A stretch of DNA of 64,000 nt, from the NCBI GenBank assembly GCA_029582265.1, contig CM055831.1, forward strand, positions 24,380,682-24,444,681. Direction: 5' to 3'. Every line of letters starts with the position of its first letter. Positions within the stretch are counted from its first letter, which is position 1. Shown here piece after piece: positions 45,447 through 58,789 of the stretch. The translations under genes were made by a program, and so were the position numbers. This DNA is from Zoroaster sp. YZ-2022 (Eukaryota; Echinodermata; Asteroidea; Forcipulatida; Zoroasteridae). Below the pieces are notes generated by a model, which saw only the letters and a list, made by a program, of their open reading frames with translations, did no database searches and was not told where the DNA came from.

Positions 45447-48227
45447 AATACCGCTGGTTCGCCCCCCTTAATCCAACAGGGCGGTTGGTGGGGCCAACGC
45501 ACGGATCGCCGTAGATCGAAAACCCCCGGAAAATAATTACACGAAAGCGAAATTTAAAAAAATAAAAGGGAATTTTTTTTCTCGGGCGGTTTTAAAAAAA
45601 AGCAGAAAAAATGGGAGAAAATAAAAAGGAAAACCGCAAAAACCCCGGAAGATTTAAAGGCCTGTTTTCTCCCCGGGGAAAACCCCCATATGTTTGGGGG
45701 TGAATTAACCCATAACCCCTGCTTATTAGGGGTGACCCCTTTAAACCCTTATCGGTGTCAGATATTTAGATTAATAAAATTCCCCGCCAATTGTTTATCA
45801 CCTGACCCCAAGGAATTTCCCCCAATTATAAATAATGACATCATAATTTTTAATAAAAGGCCCAATACTTTTGGCCCCTTTAATACACAGAAAAACCCAA
45901 AAACAAATTGTTTTTCCATGAAAAATTCATTCAATGTACATGCTAACATGTATGATCAGTGAGTTCCTCACATATAAATTTTAGAAACCAAACAAAGATA
46001 TTTTTTGATAACATGATGTGCAAAAAATTACATATGACCAGCATTTGCCCTTCCAACTACCAAAAAAACCAGACAATTGAAAAAACCAAACATTTTTCCC
46101 CAACAGAACCCTTTTCGATATACTGGGTTTTCTTCAACTTCGGGTTGAAAATTTTTTATCTTTTTGGCAAGGTGTTAGGACCCCCAACCCCACCCGAAAA
46201 ATTTCCAAAACTCACCCGCAAAACCCTCCCCCACTTTTTTACCCTTTCCCCTCCAAGCCCTTTTTAAAAAAAACAAACAACAGAACCCAAAAAACCCCAG
46301 TTTGATGAAAACCCTTTTTTGTCTGATCTAATTGGGCCAATGTTAACTGTCCACAAAAGGAAAGGTTTTAATTGTGCCCCCCAAAAAGGGTATTAAGGGA
46401 GCGCATTCCCTGGGGTTTTCCCTTGGAGAGGGTAAAAAAAAAATTCCAACATGATTTTTTTTTTGGGTTTTATTGGCTTCTATTAATAAATTTTCTTAAA
46501 TTTATTTACAGTTATTATTATTGATGAGTAAAGATAAAAAAAAAAGTTTAAATTTTACACATTTGAAAAAGAAAAAATATTTAAAAAAATTCAAGATGCT
46601 TGATAATTAAATTTTATATTGAAAACTTTCCCTAAAGGAGCTAAAAAGGAACATAACTTTAGGGTTTTCGGAAGCCTTTTTTAGCCCCTTTTTTTTTCCC
46701 ACTTCATTTGGGCTGTTTTCTTTGAACCCCCGCTTTTTGTAAAATATGAATATGAAAAAAATCAGTATTTCCAGAATGAAAAACCCCACAGGGTTCCCAC
46801 CCAAATTAAAAGTTTAAAAATGAAAACCAAATTCAGCTATATATGTAACTAAATTTTTTTAAATTTTTGTCCCGAATCCCCCTTTTTTTGTGGAGTTGGT
46901 CAAAATTTGGCAAAAAAAAGGTCTATGCCGCACGGGGAAACACTTTTTTGTCAATGGTTTGGGGAGAACAATGACAGTTTTTAGGGACTGCAGTTTCACT
47001 ACTGCTTTCCAGGCAAGTCTAAAGGATAAACGGGAAAAGAATGCCCCGGGTTTTTTTTTAAAGTAGGAGGGCGAGGGTCCCTAAGCCGGGATTTAGAAAT
47101 AGGGGGGCCCAAAATTTTGGGAAATTTAAAAACATGTAAATGACAGATGAAAAGGCCCAAAAAAAAAAGGGTGTTAAAAAAAACCAAACCCCCTTGGAAA
47201 AAGGGATTTTGGAAAATTTTTAAAAGGGAAAAAAATTTTCTGACCCCCAATTATTAAAAACCCTTTTCCCTCCCTTTATCCATATAAAAGTTTTTTGATT
47301 CGGTTTCCGGGCTGACTGTCCCTTCAGGAGGTAAAGGGTTTAAAAGGAGTAGACCCTCCCCAAACCCCCCAAATTAACTCATCATCACACCCCTCAATCA
47401 AAACCATCATAGCCATTTTTGGGTTTAGAGCCACGGTAGCTCCGGATTTATTTATGGAAAACCAAAAAAACACCATAAATTTTATTATTATGGGGGTTTT
47501 AAAAATTTTCCCAAATTAAAAAGGAAATTTTAATTAATAATAAAAAAAATAAGGGGACTTATATACCCACGACCCCCCAAATTTTTTTCCGGATAAAGAA
47601 CAAAAATTGGACAAAACCGTTAGATATTTCAACCCGGGAAAAAAACCCAGTTTTTCCCAAAACAACCAAAAATTTTTTGAAGAATTTCCAATTTGTGAAA
47701 TTTTTAGATTTTTTGGCCGCATTGTAAACCCCTTACTACTATAGGGTAAAACCCCCCCCAAAAATTATTGCCGGATATCTGGGCATTTAAAAAGTCCAAA
47801 CCCACGGTACTAAGTACATTTAGGTAAAAATGAGGGACCTTTTTTGGCCCGATAAAACCATTGGGAAATTGTTCGGGGTTTAAAAAAGAAAAATTTCAGA
47901 AAAAATGCCCTTTAAGGTAATATTTAAACAAAAAACCAGGTTGACTGGGGGTTGCCCTCTAGTTATTTTCCCCACTAAAGGGGGCAGCTCTATAGTAAGA
48001 GGGGAAAAACAATCATTGGGAAGTTTTTGGGATGTTTTTGATGCATGAAGTTAAAAAGTGTGCAGTCTGCAATGGAGGTTTATCTAAAACCAAAATTTTT
48101 TTAAACTAAAAAATACTTTTAAAAATATAGAACAAAGATGAGTTTCCCAAAAGGTTTTTGGGTTCAAGGTAAAACGGGCAAAATAAAATTGCAGGAAAAA
48201 ACCCCCTTTTTAAACAAAACTTTTATT

Positions 48228-48380
48228 TCACCCAAACATGGGGTTTGCCCCCATTTGTCCCAACATTACAACACAAAAAAAACCAACATGAGCCTTGCCT
48301 CCTTTGTACTAACATTACAACACTTTTAAAACAAACATGGGTTTTAAATCCATGAGCCTTCCTCACATTTGTACTAAATT
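48228..48380 (+). repeat. Short tandem repeat, about 60-bp unit
   Basis: AACATGAGCCTTGCCTCCTT and CTAACATTACAACA-type words recur about three times. Confidence 0.5.
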
Positions 48381-50529
48381 ACAAACTGCTATAAAAAATT
48401 TTTCATCAAACCAGTTTTTGCCTCACCAAATTAAAACCCTGGTTTTGGAAGCAAAACAACGGGGCTGGAATTAAGGTTGTTTTAACCCCGGGACCGGAAA
48501 ATTTCCATGAAAAGGGTTTCATATCGGGGCTGCAAAAGAGCCAGAAATTTAGTCCCCGGTTCATTTTAAACCCAGGAAAATTCCCATGCCCTTTAAAAGC
48601 CCGGATGATACGCCCCTTTAACCCCACAGTCATTTCTCTACCCTGCTGAATGAAAACACAGAAACAACAGAAATGTGGGGGTTGCTCAATGCCCAGATCC
48701 AAATAGAACAATGGTTCTTTTTTCCCCCTGTTGCCCCCTTGAAAGGGGAAAATGGTTCGTGGGTTTAAAAAATGACCCCCCCAAATAACCATTTTTTTCC
48801 CCAAAGGTTTTTCCCAAAAGGGAAAAAATTTGACCCAAGACTTTTTTTCGGGCAGCCATTTTTGTTTCTTAAAACCAAAGGGAAAAAAAGTGGGTTTGTC
48901 CAAACCCACTCTGGCAGGGAACCCTTGGGGGCCCTTTTGTTTGTAGATCCCTTTGATGCTGTTTCTAAAACGCAAAGAAACCATCTTTTTGTTAAATGGG
49001 GGAATAAAATTTTATGTAAAAATCAAAATAAACTGCCCCAGTGTTTTTTAAAACCAATTTTTTCCATAGATTTTGGCAGTCGGGGAAAACCAAATTTTTT
49101 CTAGCAATCCCATTCTCAAAGTATATAAAAAAAAATATGATATTTTCCCCGTTTGTTTTTTCTAAGTGTTTGAGAGATTCGGGAAAGTTTGTAAAGCCCT
49201 ATAACCCCTGAACTTTAAATTTACCCATGATCACCCCACCTCTTTCATACCCTATAAAATATCATCAGAAAGAAGATCAATGAAGTCAATGAAAAAGATC
49301 AATGAACGGACCGGAAGGTAAAATTGGCACTCGCCCCCCAGATGTACAAGAAAAACATCACAGTTTTTTATTATTTAAGGTTTTTTTTTTAATAATTTTG
49401 AAGGGTTTTTTCCAACCAAAAATTTGTTTTTAAAATTTTTTTAAATTTGGGGAAATGAAAATTTTTTGAAGGAAAAAAATGCTACATTTCCAGTTGTTTT
49501 TAATTTCCCCCCCGGGGTTAGCCAAGGATACAAAGACATACTTTTTGTGTACATTGATATCAACCCCCGTAAACCTTTTTCCCCAGTCAAGGTTTTACCG
49601 GGTTTTAAACTGGGGTTTTCCAAATTTGATGGAAATTTAAAAACGGGGTGCCCAAAATTTTTCCCCTTAAATAAAAGAATGAAAAATGACAGATAAAATA
49701 AAAAAATTTTGAAACAGACACCCTTGGTTAACACAAAACCCCCACCCCCTTTACCTGCAAATTTCATGAAACTGAAACCCAAAGGGGTAAAGGTGGTGTA
49801 AAATAACAAAAAGGTCTGTTCCCAAATTAATCAACCAGAAAAAAATTATCAGTGTTGTGAGTCAAAAAGACAATGAACAAATTAATTTTCTAATTAATTT
49901 CCCTTTAATCAGGGGATTTTTTTAACCATTTTGAGTAAAAAAAAGTTTAAAAAGGTCCAAATTTTCCATTACTATTCGACTTAGTCAAAAAAAAATATCT
50001 TTGTTTTTAAATAATTCAGACTTCAGTAAACCCAAGGGGGTGTGATTGGGAGTTTTTTTGCAGAAAAATCCACAAAATTTTTTGGGGTTATTGGGTAAAA
50101 ATTTCCCCCAAGTTTTTGAGCTTTTTTTTTAAAATTTTTTAAAATTTTGGAGGATCACAAAACCCCTAGGAAAAACCCAAAAATAACCCCCCTGCAACCA
50201 TGGTCCCCACAACAGAGAACTAAATTGGGAGTACCATAATCAGATAGGGGTTTTTATTTTCTTTGCCTTCCATCCCCAAAGGGTTTTTAACGGTTGGAAA
50301 GATCATTCTGGATTTTTTTATGGGTTATCAAAACCCACAGGTTGATATTACAAAATCAGACATAATATAAGCTGAACCTCTAAAAGTCAATTGTCGGGGG
50401 AACCCCTACCCCTTGTTATTTGTTTTTGGGAACCCAATAAAAGTTATATCGAAACCCAAACCATTTATATGTTTTTATTTGATATCATATGAAAGAGAAT
50501 TTGTTGAGCAACTATCATTTTCCCCAAAT

Positions 50530-50720
50530 ATATAATGCGAACCCGCTCAAGGGGGACTTACCGCCAATTGTTCATCGGGCAAGCTCGGTGGTTGAGAGGT
50601 TAAGATTCCCCTAGTGGGCAGGGGGGTCGGTTCAATCCTGCCCAAAATCCCCTTTTGTATTTTTTTAACAGACTAGAAAGCATTGAGCATAAGGCATAAC
50701 ACGCCGGTGGGGAAAATTCA
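50530..50720 (+). mobile_element. tRNA-related repeat family B, copy in degraded region
   Basis: GGGCAAGCTCGGTGGTTGAG, TTAAGATT and GGTTCAATCCTGCCC match the module at 58860-58937 on the other strand. The 45 bases before it (ATATAATGCGAACCCGCT) also match, so the repeat unit extends upstream of the tRNA-like part. Confidence 0.6.
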
Positions 50721-51399
50721 ATCAATTTTTTTCCTCCCACCAAGAATTTCAACAACCTATAACAAATTATTTTATTGAATATTTTTTTTCCAAAAAATTT
50801 TTGGGGAAAAAATGTATCTGTAAATAGATGAAACACTGTTGTGCAATGATGTGTGAATTCATGCATGACTGGCAGAGAATTAAAAAAACCAGGGACATAC
50901 ACGGGGTAAAAATTGGACAAATCAATTTTTTTTATCCCTGATATATCATCAAACATATATGGTGATTTTTAAATATTTCCACGGCGGTATCGGGTGAAAT
51001 ATTGATTTTTATTCCCGCAAGATTGCTTTAGAGATCCCCAACTACATGTATGCATTCAATTTTAACACTAAATCCATCTCAATACTTTTTTGAGTGGGAA
51101 AGGGGTTGGAGAAACAACAGAGTTCTTTTAACCCCGTATTGGTTTTTTTTTTGATTTTGGGCAGTTTAGAACCACTGAAGCAGTTTTTGTTTTTTACTTC
51201 GAAAGCATGAAAAGACTGGCCTAATTTTTTTTTCTGGAATTTCCCCGAATCGACCCAACGGATTTTTTTTAATCCAAATATATTTTTTAATCGCCATTTG
51301 CCGATATCTCGATAAATTGGGAAAAAGGGTTCCCAATCGAACCCAAAAAAAAAGGATAATTTTTATTTTTTACATTTCTTTACCCAGGGGATGCCCAAA

Positions 51400-51640
51400 C
51401 AGTTTAAATTTTAATTTGCAAATTTGAATTTTTAAATTTAAATTTTTTGAATTTCAACAATATTTGAATTTTAATTAAAAATTTAATTTTAGGGAGTATT
51501 TGCTTAAAAAAGCAAAAAACATTCAATTTTATGAGAAAATACTTCCAAAAATTTAAGTTTTAAAAAAACAATTAATTACAATCAAAAGGGGGCAAGGGGT
51601 GTTTTTTTATAAAAATTTGGGCAAATATTTCATTTTTTAT
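51400..51640 (+). repeat. AT-rich tandem repeat (family G), copy 1
   Basis: Words of the type AATTTGAATTTT and CAACAATATTTGAATTTT, then TATTTGCTTAA and CAATTAATTACAATCAAAA. The same succession occurs at 54030-54440. Confidence 0.5.
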
Positions 51641-51689
51641 TGTGTGGTTTTTTTTTTTAAATTTCCAATAGTGGTAAATGGTTTTATAT

Positions 51690-52020
51690 AGTGTCGGTTT
51701 AAATATAAGGGAAATCTGGAATTTTTATCGTTTGGGGTTGCCGGGTTTTAAGGGGGGGCATATGAACCTTTTTGTAACGTTATGCTAGGGGTTTGGGTTT
51801 TTAGTGGAAGGGAATTAAGTCTGGAATTTTTATCGGGGTAAAACATGCTGGTTATTAGGAAAGGGCATAAAGTCTGGACCCTTAAAAGGTTAGCATGCCG
51901 GTTTAAAGGGGGCGGGGGAGTTGGTACCTTTTATCGCCGTTAGCATGCTTTAGTGTAAGTGCATATGAAGTCTGGACCCTTTTTCATTTTTGTATAGAAG
52001 TCTGGTTTTTAAACACAGTT
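51690..52020 (+). repeat. Degenerate minisatellite, about 50-70-bp unit
   Basis: GCATATGAAGTCTGGA and GTTAGCATGC recur about five times with noisy spacing. Confidence 0.55.
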
Positions 52021-52739
52021 GCTTTCCTTTTCCTTAAATTCCCTTTGGGATTTTATCACCCAAAATCATGCTCACCAAAAATTTTCAAAAAAAACACTGA
52101 GTTGATTTTGAATCAAAAGATATAAAAAAAAGGGAAAAATATTGCTTACATTACTACAATTCATAAAAGTCCAAGAAGTTTAGAAATCTGACTGGGGACC
52201 AAACTAATCACGTTGGGGGATTAATTGATGGTAAAACATTTTTTCTATTTAATAAGGCAACGGGATTTTGAACCTATTAGAGGGAAAGGAAGGGTTGTTT
52301 TTAAAGGGTGTGTCCCTTTTTAAAATGAGTTTGCCCCTTCCGGGGGTTTTTTAACCTTCCACTACTAAAAATGGTCAAAATCAGTCAAAATGTTGATATA
52401 CTCCAAGTTAATCTGGTGCACTTAAAAAACAAACACTGTCAAACCTTTCCGGTATTAATTTAAATTTAATTAAAAGAGTCAACCATTTTACCCGAAAAAT
52501 TTTTAATTTTCTAAAGGGGGGTCAAAAACAAAACCCAAAAAGTCCCCTTTTGTAAAATTTTCAACAGTCAAAAAAGGCAGTTGATTTGGGGGGAGTTTTT
52601 AGAGCAAACCCCCCCGAAGTGATCTTTGAGGTTAAACAAAACCATATTTGTTTTGTTTGGGAAATTTTAAAATTTAAGGCAAGGGAAAAAAGTTTAGTTT
52701 TTCCCTTTTCCGCAGGATAAAGAGAGGGCTTTAACCCCA

Positions 52740-53830
52740 GAAAAAGACAAGAAAAGGTTTCTTTACCATTCACAGACAAAACGGATTTCACCATTCATAG
52801 ACAAAAAAGGTTTACCATTCACAGACAAGACAGGGTTTCATTCAGACAAGAAAAGGTTACTTTCCATTCAGACAAAAACAGGGTCTTACCATTCCGGGGC
52901 AAAACAGGGTTTACCATCCGGACAAGAAAGGTTACTACCATTCACAGACGGGGGGACTCTCATTATTAGACAAGACAGGTGTCTTACCATTTTACAACAA
53001 GACAGGCGTCTTACCATTTTAAGAGAAAAACAGGTTCACCATTCCCGACAAGGGTGTCTTACCATTTTTGATTGGGAAAACAATTCAATTTACAACCAGG
53101 GCTTTTTTCCATTCACAGACAAGACAGGTTACCACCATTCACAGACAAAAATAGGTTAACCCCCCCACAGACGCAAGGGGGTTTTCCTTAAAACAAAACA
53201 TGTGTCTTACCACCCCAGACAAACAGGCGTTTTACCATTCATAGACAATACAGGTTTCTTAAATTCAGACAAGACAGGTTACTTTCCATTCCCCAGACGG
53301 ACAGGGCCCCCCAAATTTGGCAAGACAGGTTATTTTCCATTCACAGACAAGAAAAGGTTTCTTACCATTCAAGAAAAACAGGTTTCCTTTCCATTCACAG
53401 ACAAAACAGGTGTTCCACCATTCCCCAGACAAGACAGGTGTTTTACCATTAAAAGACAAGACAGGGTTTTCCCACCATTCACAGAAAGACAGGTGTCTAA
53501 TTAAAGACAAGACCAAAGGGGTCTTACCATTCACAAAACAAACAGGTTACTTACCATTCCGGGGCAAGAATTTTTTTAATATTTTACAGACAAGAAAGGG
53601 ACCCTTATTCAAGGAAGGTGTTCAATAATCACAGACAAGACAGGGTTTTAACCCTTCAGACAAAAAGGGTTTTTACCATTTCCCGACAAGACAATACCAT
53701 TTTACAGACAAGAAGGTTTCAAAATTTATAGACAATACAGGTTTTTTACCATTCAGACAAGACAATACCATTCACAGACAAGAAGGTTTTTTACCATTCA
53801 AGGGCAATAACAGGTTTCTTTCCTTCTTGG
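52740..53830 (+). repeat. Minisatellite, about 27-bp unit, about 1.1 kb
   Basis: The unit is approximately TTACCATTCACAGACAAGACAGGTGTC (27 bases; first 20 TTACCATTCACAGACAAGAC). Roughly 35-40 noisy units by eye. Because 27 is divisible by three, long frames (53202-53504 and others) run through it; no start or flanking exon supports coding. Confidence 0.75.
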
Positions 53831-54029
53831 GACTGCATCTTTTTGGGCCATGTTTTAACGCCTTGATCGTTTAAAAAACGTTGATATAACAAGAATTGTT
53901 TCCCAAAACTTTTCTGCAGTCAGACAATTTCTGGGCCATAGTTTTTCACATGAGGGGCAAGGGAAAACCCAATTTTGCCAAACCCGGGAAAAGTCAGTGA
54001 GAAGTTTTTGTGTATCTAAAGTTTAAATT

Positions 54030-54440
54030 TTTTTTTGAACAAATTTTTAATTTTTATGAAAAATATTTAAAATTTTTATGAACAATATTTGAATTTTGGG
54101 TGAAAAAATTTTAATTTTGATGAACAATAGAATTTTATGAGCAATAGAATTTTGATTTTTTTAAAATTTTTGGGTTAGCAATAAAATTTTAAATTTTCAA
54201 AATTTAATTTTGATTAGGGAAAATTTTGATTTTAATTGCAATATTTAATTTTTAGGCATTTGCTTAACAATATTTTCGTAAGCAAAATCATTCAACCCCC
54301 ATCAGAAAAAAACCCCCAAAAATTTTAAATTTCAACAACCAACAATTATATTACAATCAAAAACAAGGACCCGGATGTTTTTCGCTAGGGAAATTTTTAA
54401 AAATTTATTTTTTAAATAGACTACAAAAATTTTTTTCCCT
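54030..54440 (+). repeat. AT-rich tandem repeat (family G), copy 2
   Basis: Repeated TGAACAATATTTGAATTTT-like 19-21-base units followed by GCATTTGCTTAACAATA and ATTACAATCAAAA, as in copy 1. Confidence 0.5.
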
Positions 54441-54589
54441 TTTTCATGGAATTTTTATTTTAAGATTAAAAACAAAACCTTGGGGAAAGTTAAAATAGTA
54501 ATGGACATTATGTCCCCCATAAAATTTAGATTGGGGAAAAAATTTTAAATAAGGGTAAAATTGATTTGATTTTGCCCACACTTTTAATT

Positions 54590-54725
54590 TTTACTGGGCA
54601 ATTTTATACACGACTGTGCTTTCCAGTGTTTGTAAAAAAAAGCCAGGGGACTGGTGGATTTGAAACATGACTGGCCGGGTTTGAATCCCACATAGCAGGA
54701 ACCGCTTTTATGTACAGATTGAGAC
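54590..54725 (-). mobile_element. Repeat family B, copy lacking a clear tRNA-like part
   Basis: TGTGCTTTCCAGTGTTTGT and CATAGCAGGAACCGC match the two flanks of the 58.9-kb copy, but the tRNA-like middle is lost or unreadable. Confidence 0.45.
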
Positions 54726-57151
54726 ATTTTTTTAGTCTGGTGATAAAAACCCTTGATTAGATTTTTTCCTTTACTTATTAAGGAATATCCAAGAGTTTAA
54801 TATCTCTTACCAACTGCCTGAGCCGCGGCCTGCCCCAAACGGGAGATCTTTTGGTCTTATCTTTAGTTTAGGGGTGAGTTGGGGTGGGTTTTTTGCAGGT
54901 TTTCTCAAAGCCCCGCGGTATTTATTCTTTATTCCGTTTCGGCTTTTAAAACAGTCTTGGGGAAGAAAGAAAAAACCACCACATTATGTTCTGCCACATG
55001 GGTTCATGGGTGCTCCAAACGAGTTCAAAAACCTGGTTCCTTTTTTCAATTCCGGTTAAAGAAAAAAACACTTTTAAAATCTAATTTAAATTTCAGAAAA
55101 CCCGGGACATCAATATTCCATGTTTTTAAGGTTTTGTTGATTTTATTTTATTTAAAAATTATGAAAATTTTTTTTTGGTGTATTGTTTTTTTATAATATA
55201 AGAACAAATGGAAATGAATCCCCTGTCTTGGCCCAATTTAAGGTTCAAAGAACCAGACAGCCCCCAGGTAAAACTGTTCCAAAAAATTTCCCATGGATGG
55301 ATGCACAGCACCAGGGGTTTAGAGTCCAAAAGATCACGAATAAGAGCATTTTAAGAAAAAAAAGGACGTAATTTTTATGTGTGAGTTGATGTTCATCCCT
55401 TTTGCAAATCTTTTTGTGTTCAATTGTTCCCGGTGATTTTGGGTTGAAAAACTTTTTTGTTGCACAAGCAGTAAATGGGCACAAAACAGTTTTGGGTTTT
55501 TAAGATGGGGCCCTTGTTGACCTTTTAATATAGAGGGGGGTTTTTGTTTGGGTTTCACCAAAATCAATGATCAATCCACTTTCCCTATCATTACATGCTG
55601 TCAAATGTTAAAGATGACATCATTATGGTTAACCGGGGCAAAGACCCTGTTTGAATTTTACCCCCAAAATCGCTTTTTTATTTGGGGAACATTTGAAATT
55701 TAATGAAAAAGAAATAATTTTCGGTTTTTTTAACCCTTCAACGGAAGGGGAAAACGTCAATTTTATATAATTTCTTGCCTAATTAGGGAATTAAAAGCCG
55801 GGAAAATGCTAAAAACCCATGTACATGTATTTTAGTAAAGGTTTAAAAAGAGTCGCACTGCTTTTTTACCAGTAAAAAATTGTCTGGTTTTTTTAGGGGG
55901 GTCAAAAAAGAAGAAAACCAGTCAAAAAAAAACCCCCAAAGAAGATTTTTCAGAACATTAAAATTGAAAAAATGTGAATGAAATTGAAATTTAAAAATTT
56001 TCTTTAAAAAATTTTTTCCCCAAAAGTGGTTTCAAGGGAAATTTTGGGATGTCTTGGGCCCCAAAGCGCCCCCCATTTCCAGGAATGAACCCACACCCCT
56101 TTTAAGAGTTTTTTTTAACCACAACCAAATTAAAAAAAGATTCTATCAATTTTTTTAAAAAGAAAAAAAACCATTTTAAACCACTTTTAAAGGTTTTCGA
56201 CTTTATTTCCTTCTAAAATAATCCTCCCCTTTAGGAAAAAAAGGATCCCATTTTACAGAAAATTGCCAACTTCATCATAACCAACAGGGGCCTTTTTTAA
56301 TTTTTCCATGGTTTGCCCAAAGCCAACTTTTAAAACGTTAAAGCCGGGAAAGGGACTGAACATGCTAGTAACCGTTTTTACTTAAAATTTTACCCTGAAA
56401 ATTTAAAATCTGTTCCAAAACCAAATTGTTCAGATTTAGACCCAGATGGATTTGACCCTTTAAATTGGACTTTTCCCCCCAAAAAAAAAAACCCCGAGCC
56501 ACAAATCAGAAAAAAAAAGGTAGTACCCCTTTTAAAAAGTAGGGGTCAATTTTTAATAAAAAAAGAATATTGGTTTTTTGGGGGAAAAAAAATTTTAAAA
56601 ATGGGAAGGCCCCCAACATGGACAGTGTTTGGGTTTAACTTGGGAAAAAGGGTGAAATGTTTTCCCCTAGGGGTACTTAGAGAGGGCCACTAAACTTTGT
56701 TGAAACCAAAAAAGGATACATGTAACCCTCGGCTACTCGGTAAGCGCCAAAAAGGGCCAATATCTGGGCCCGGGTTAATAGCTTTATTTAAAAATTTTGC
56801 AGCCGGGGAAAATTCTGGTTTTTTAATTTTTTTTTCTTGAAGGGGGTTTTAAATTTTAACATTTGGGTTTGTGGTTGCAAAAAAATTTAAAACCAAAAAA
56901 GTGGGTCGATGTGACATTTTTCTTCGGCACTTTTTAGGCCACCACACCAGGGAGGGGAAAAATTTGTCCAGGGGAAAAGGGAAGGGGACTTTATTCCCAT
57001 AGTAGGCAGGCTATTTATGCCGAAGTGCTTCGAAAACAGCCCGGGCAACGCACGTAAATTCCCCAAAAAAGATCGGTGGTGAGAATTGCACAGAGGGCCT
57101 AAAAGCGCTTTTTCTTTCTGCTGATGTATAAAGTATAACCGAATGCCTGTG

Positions 57152-58606
57152 TTTGGCGTCAGTGAAACCCGTTTTGATAGTATCAATTCTGCCTTTTTTA
57201 AAGAGCGCCCTCTTGAGTTCAGATGTCACTGAAGGGGATGAAGTATAACATGTACAAATGTTTTCGTCCAAATGTTCTTTGTATCATGTGTCTTTTCTTT
57301 GAGTATGCGTTTCTCTGACGAGTTGAAAGCTTTGGCTTATTCAAGAAAACAAATTTTTGAACTTCATGAAAATAATATTTCATGAATTCATCGTTATTTT
57401 TTTAAATGATGATATTGTCAATTAATTGTAGAATATCAAAATCGTCGCATTTGTACATAGTGACGAACCGGGAAAAATGCATTACGATTAACTCTCCGAA
57501 ATGACTGTTTTTATTGTTGTAATTTGATATTGTAAACAATCAAGGTCAAGTGTGGAACTATTATTAATAATTTGTTTATCTTTGGACTACTGAAGTAAGT
57601 AGAATATCAAATAAAGGTTATCAGGTTTTATCAATGGTAAATATTGTGCGCTCAGTTGTACTTTCAAAACAAGTCAAGAAGCAAGACCCCGTTGTCAGGT
57701 GATGACGTTGGGGCCTTTTTATATAAGGCTTGTTATGTAAAAATGTAAACACGCACGCAGGGCCTTCACCGTCAACAGCATGTTTTAAGTCGGACACAAT
57801 TCGCTGATAGTTTCTTGAGCTTTGTTAACCCTAACTCCCTAAGCATTGTTGCTGCTGACAATAAAAATCCTTCTCAAACTCCTCAACTGCTTTTTACATT
57901 TGTCTAGGGAGTTAGGGTTAATGTGTTAATAAGTACCTGGTTGGGTACTTTTGAGTGTATTTACTTTTATTTATGAAATGTCTTGATTATCTATATTGTA
58001 ACAATGACTTGAACTTATTCTGTCACTATGTAACAAAAAAATCAAATGCCGCGTGGTCGCCTATTTGTCCACTTCAACACAAGGCACAGCGTATTATGCC
58101 TATACTTTCTGTATTCATCACTGTGTAAAAAAAACAGAAATTACCATAGCCGGCGTAGCCACCATGTTACGTACTCTGTAAAGGCCGATGTTACCAATAG
58201 TATCAACAAATGAATGCACTTCTTAACGAAAAGGAACGTAAATACCTTAGCGAATCCATGGTTTTTCTTTGTGTTACATTGTTAACAAACTAAAACTTGA
58301 TGTTTTCTACAGATAATACTCTGCTCAGTCTGTACGTGGTTAGAGCTTTGGTACCAGCCGTACGTGCACAGTGAACGGTAACAAATTCTGTTATGCAAGA
58401 TGACCCTTACATAGGGTTAAGCAGATTCTTGTTCGTTACTTTAAAAACAATTTGACATAGGAATAAAAATCCAGATATTAAGGATAGCAGAAACAAAAGC
58501 AGCAAGTGACTTTCTTAACTCACAACAAAATCATGGGAAAAACTCACACTGAAATTTGCCAGAGGCCGCGTGCTGGAATCTGATTGCCCATTAACGAAAG
58601 CGAAAA
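57152..58606 (+). repeat. Segmental duplication copy 1
   Basis: The blocks 57152-57310 and about 58008-58606 are homologous, in order, to 59910-60072 and 60176-61116. The intervening 57310-58000 includes the 89-bp TTAA element and has no counterpart in copy 2. Confidence 0.75.
57829..57917. mobile_element. 89-bp MITE with perfect TIRs and TTAA target duplication
   Basis: CCCTAACTCCCTA at 57829-57841 is the exact complement of TAGGGAGTTAGGG at 57905-57917. TTAA stands directly outside on both sides (57825-57828, 57918-57921). TTAA duplication and a CCC start are the marks of piggyBac-type elements. No ORF. Confidence 0.75.
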
Positions 58607-58789
58607 TAACAAACTTCTACAAAATCCTTTGCGCATCGATGATTGTTAATTTGAACGCATCAATCACGAAAAGATGCGAAACATTAAATTTTAGGATGAC
58701 ATAGTTGAAGTTATGAATGCCGAAAAACGAAATAGAACTAAGTGCAGTATGATATGAACGAAATAATAATTAATTGATTTAATTTTGCC

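Larger units (their letters stand above)
45447..57000. other. Degraded, homopolymer-rich sequence after the gap
   Basis: Runs of 3-9 identical bases (AAAA, TTTT, CCCC, GGGG) are far denser than before the gap or after about 57.1 kb. Copies of repeats known elsewhere in the window appear here in corrupted form. I infer uncorrected sequence. All open frames here, including the 192-codon one at 48406-48984, are rejected. The recognisable repeats are listed separately. Confidence 0.75.

Noticed and set aside
44822..45536. Four open frames of 195-226 codons
   Set aside because: They run through the 500-N gap; nearly all residues are unknown.
48406..48984. 192-codon minus-strand open frame
   Set aside because: It lies in the corrupted region; the composition (F, K, G, P runs) reflects homopolymers and no motif is present.
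53202..53534. About 100-codon repetitive frames on both strands
   Set aside because: The 27-bp tandem unit keeps any frame open on both strands; no start context or exon boundary.
52740..53830. CRISPR-like array
   Set aside because: Units are contiguous and variable with no unique spacers, and the genome is animal.
57825..57921. Interstitial telomere repeat (TTAGGG)
   Set aside because: Only single TTAGGG-like words occur, as part of the MITE's inverted ends; there is no tandem array.
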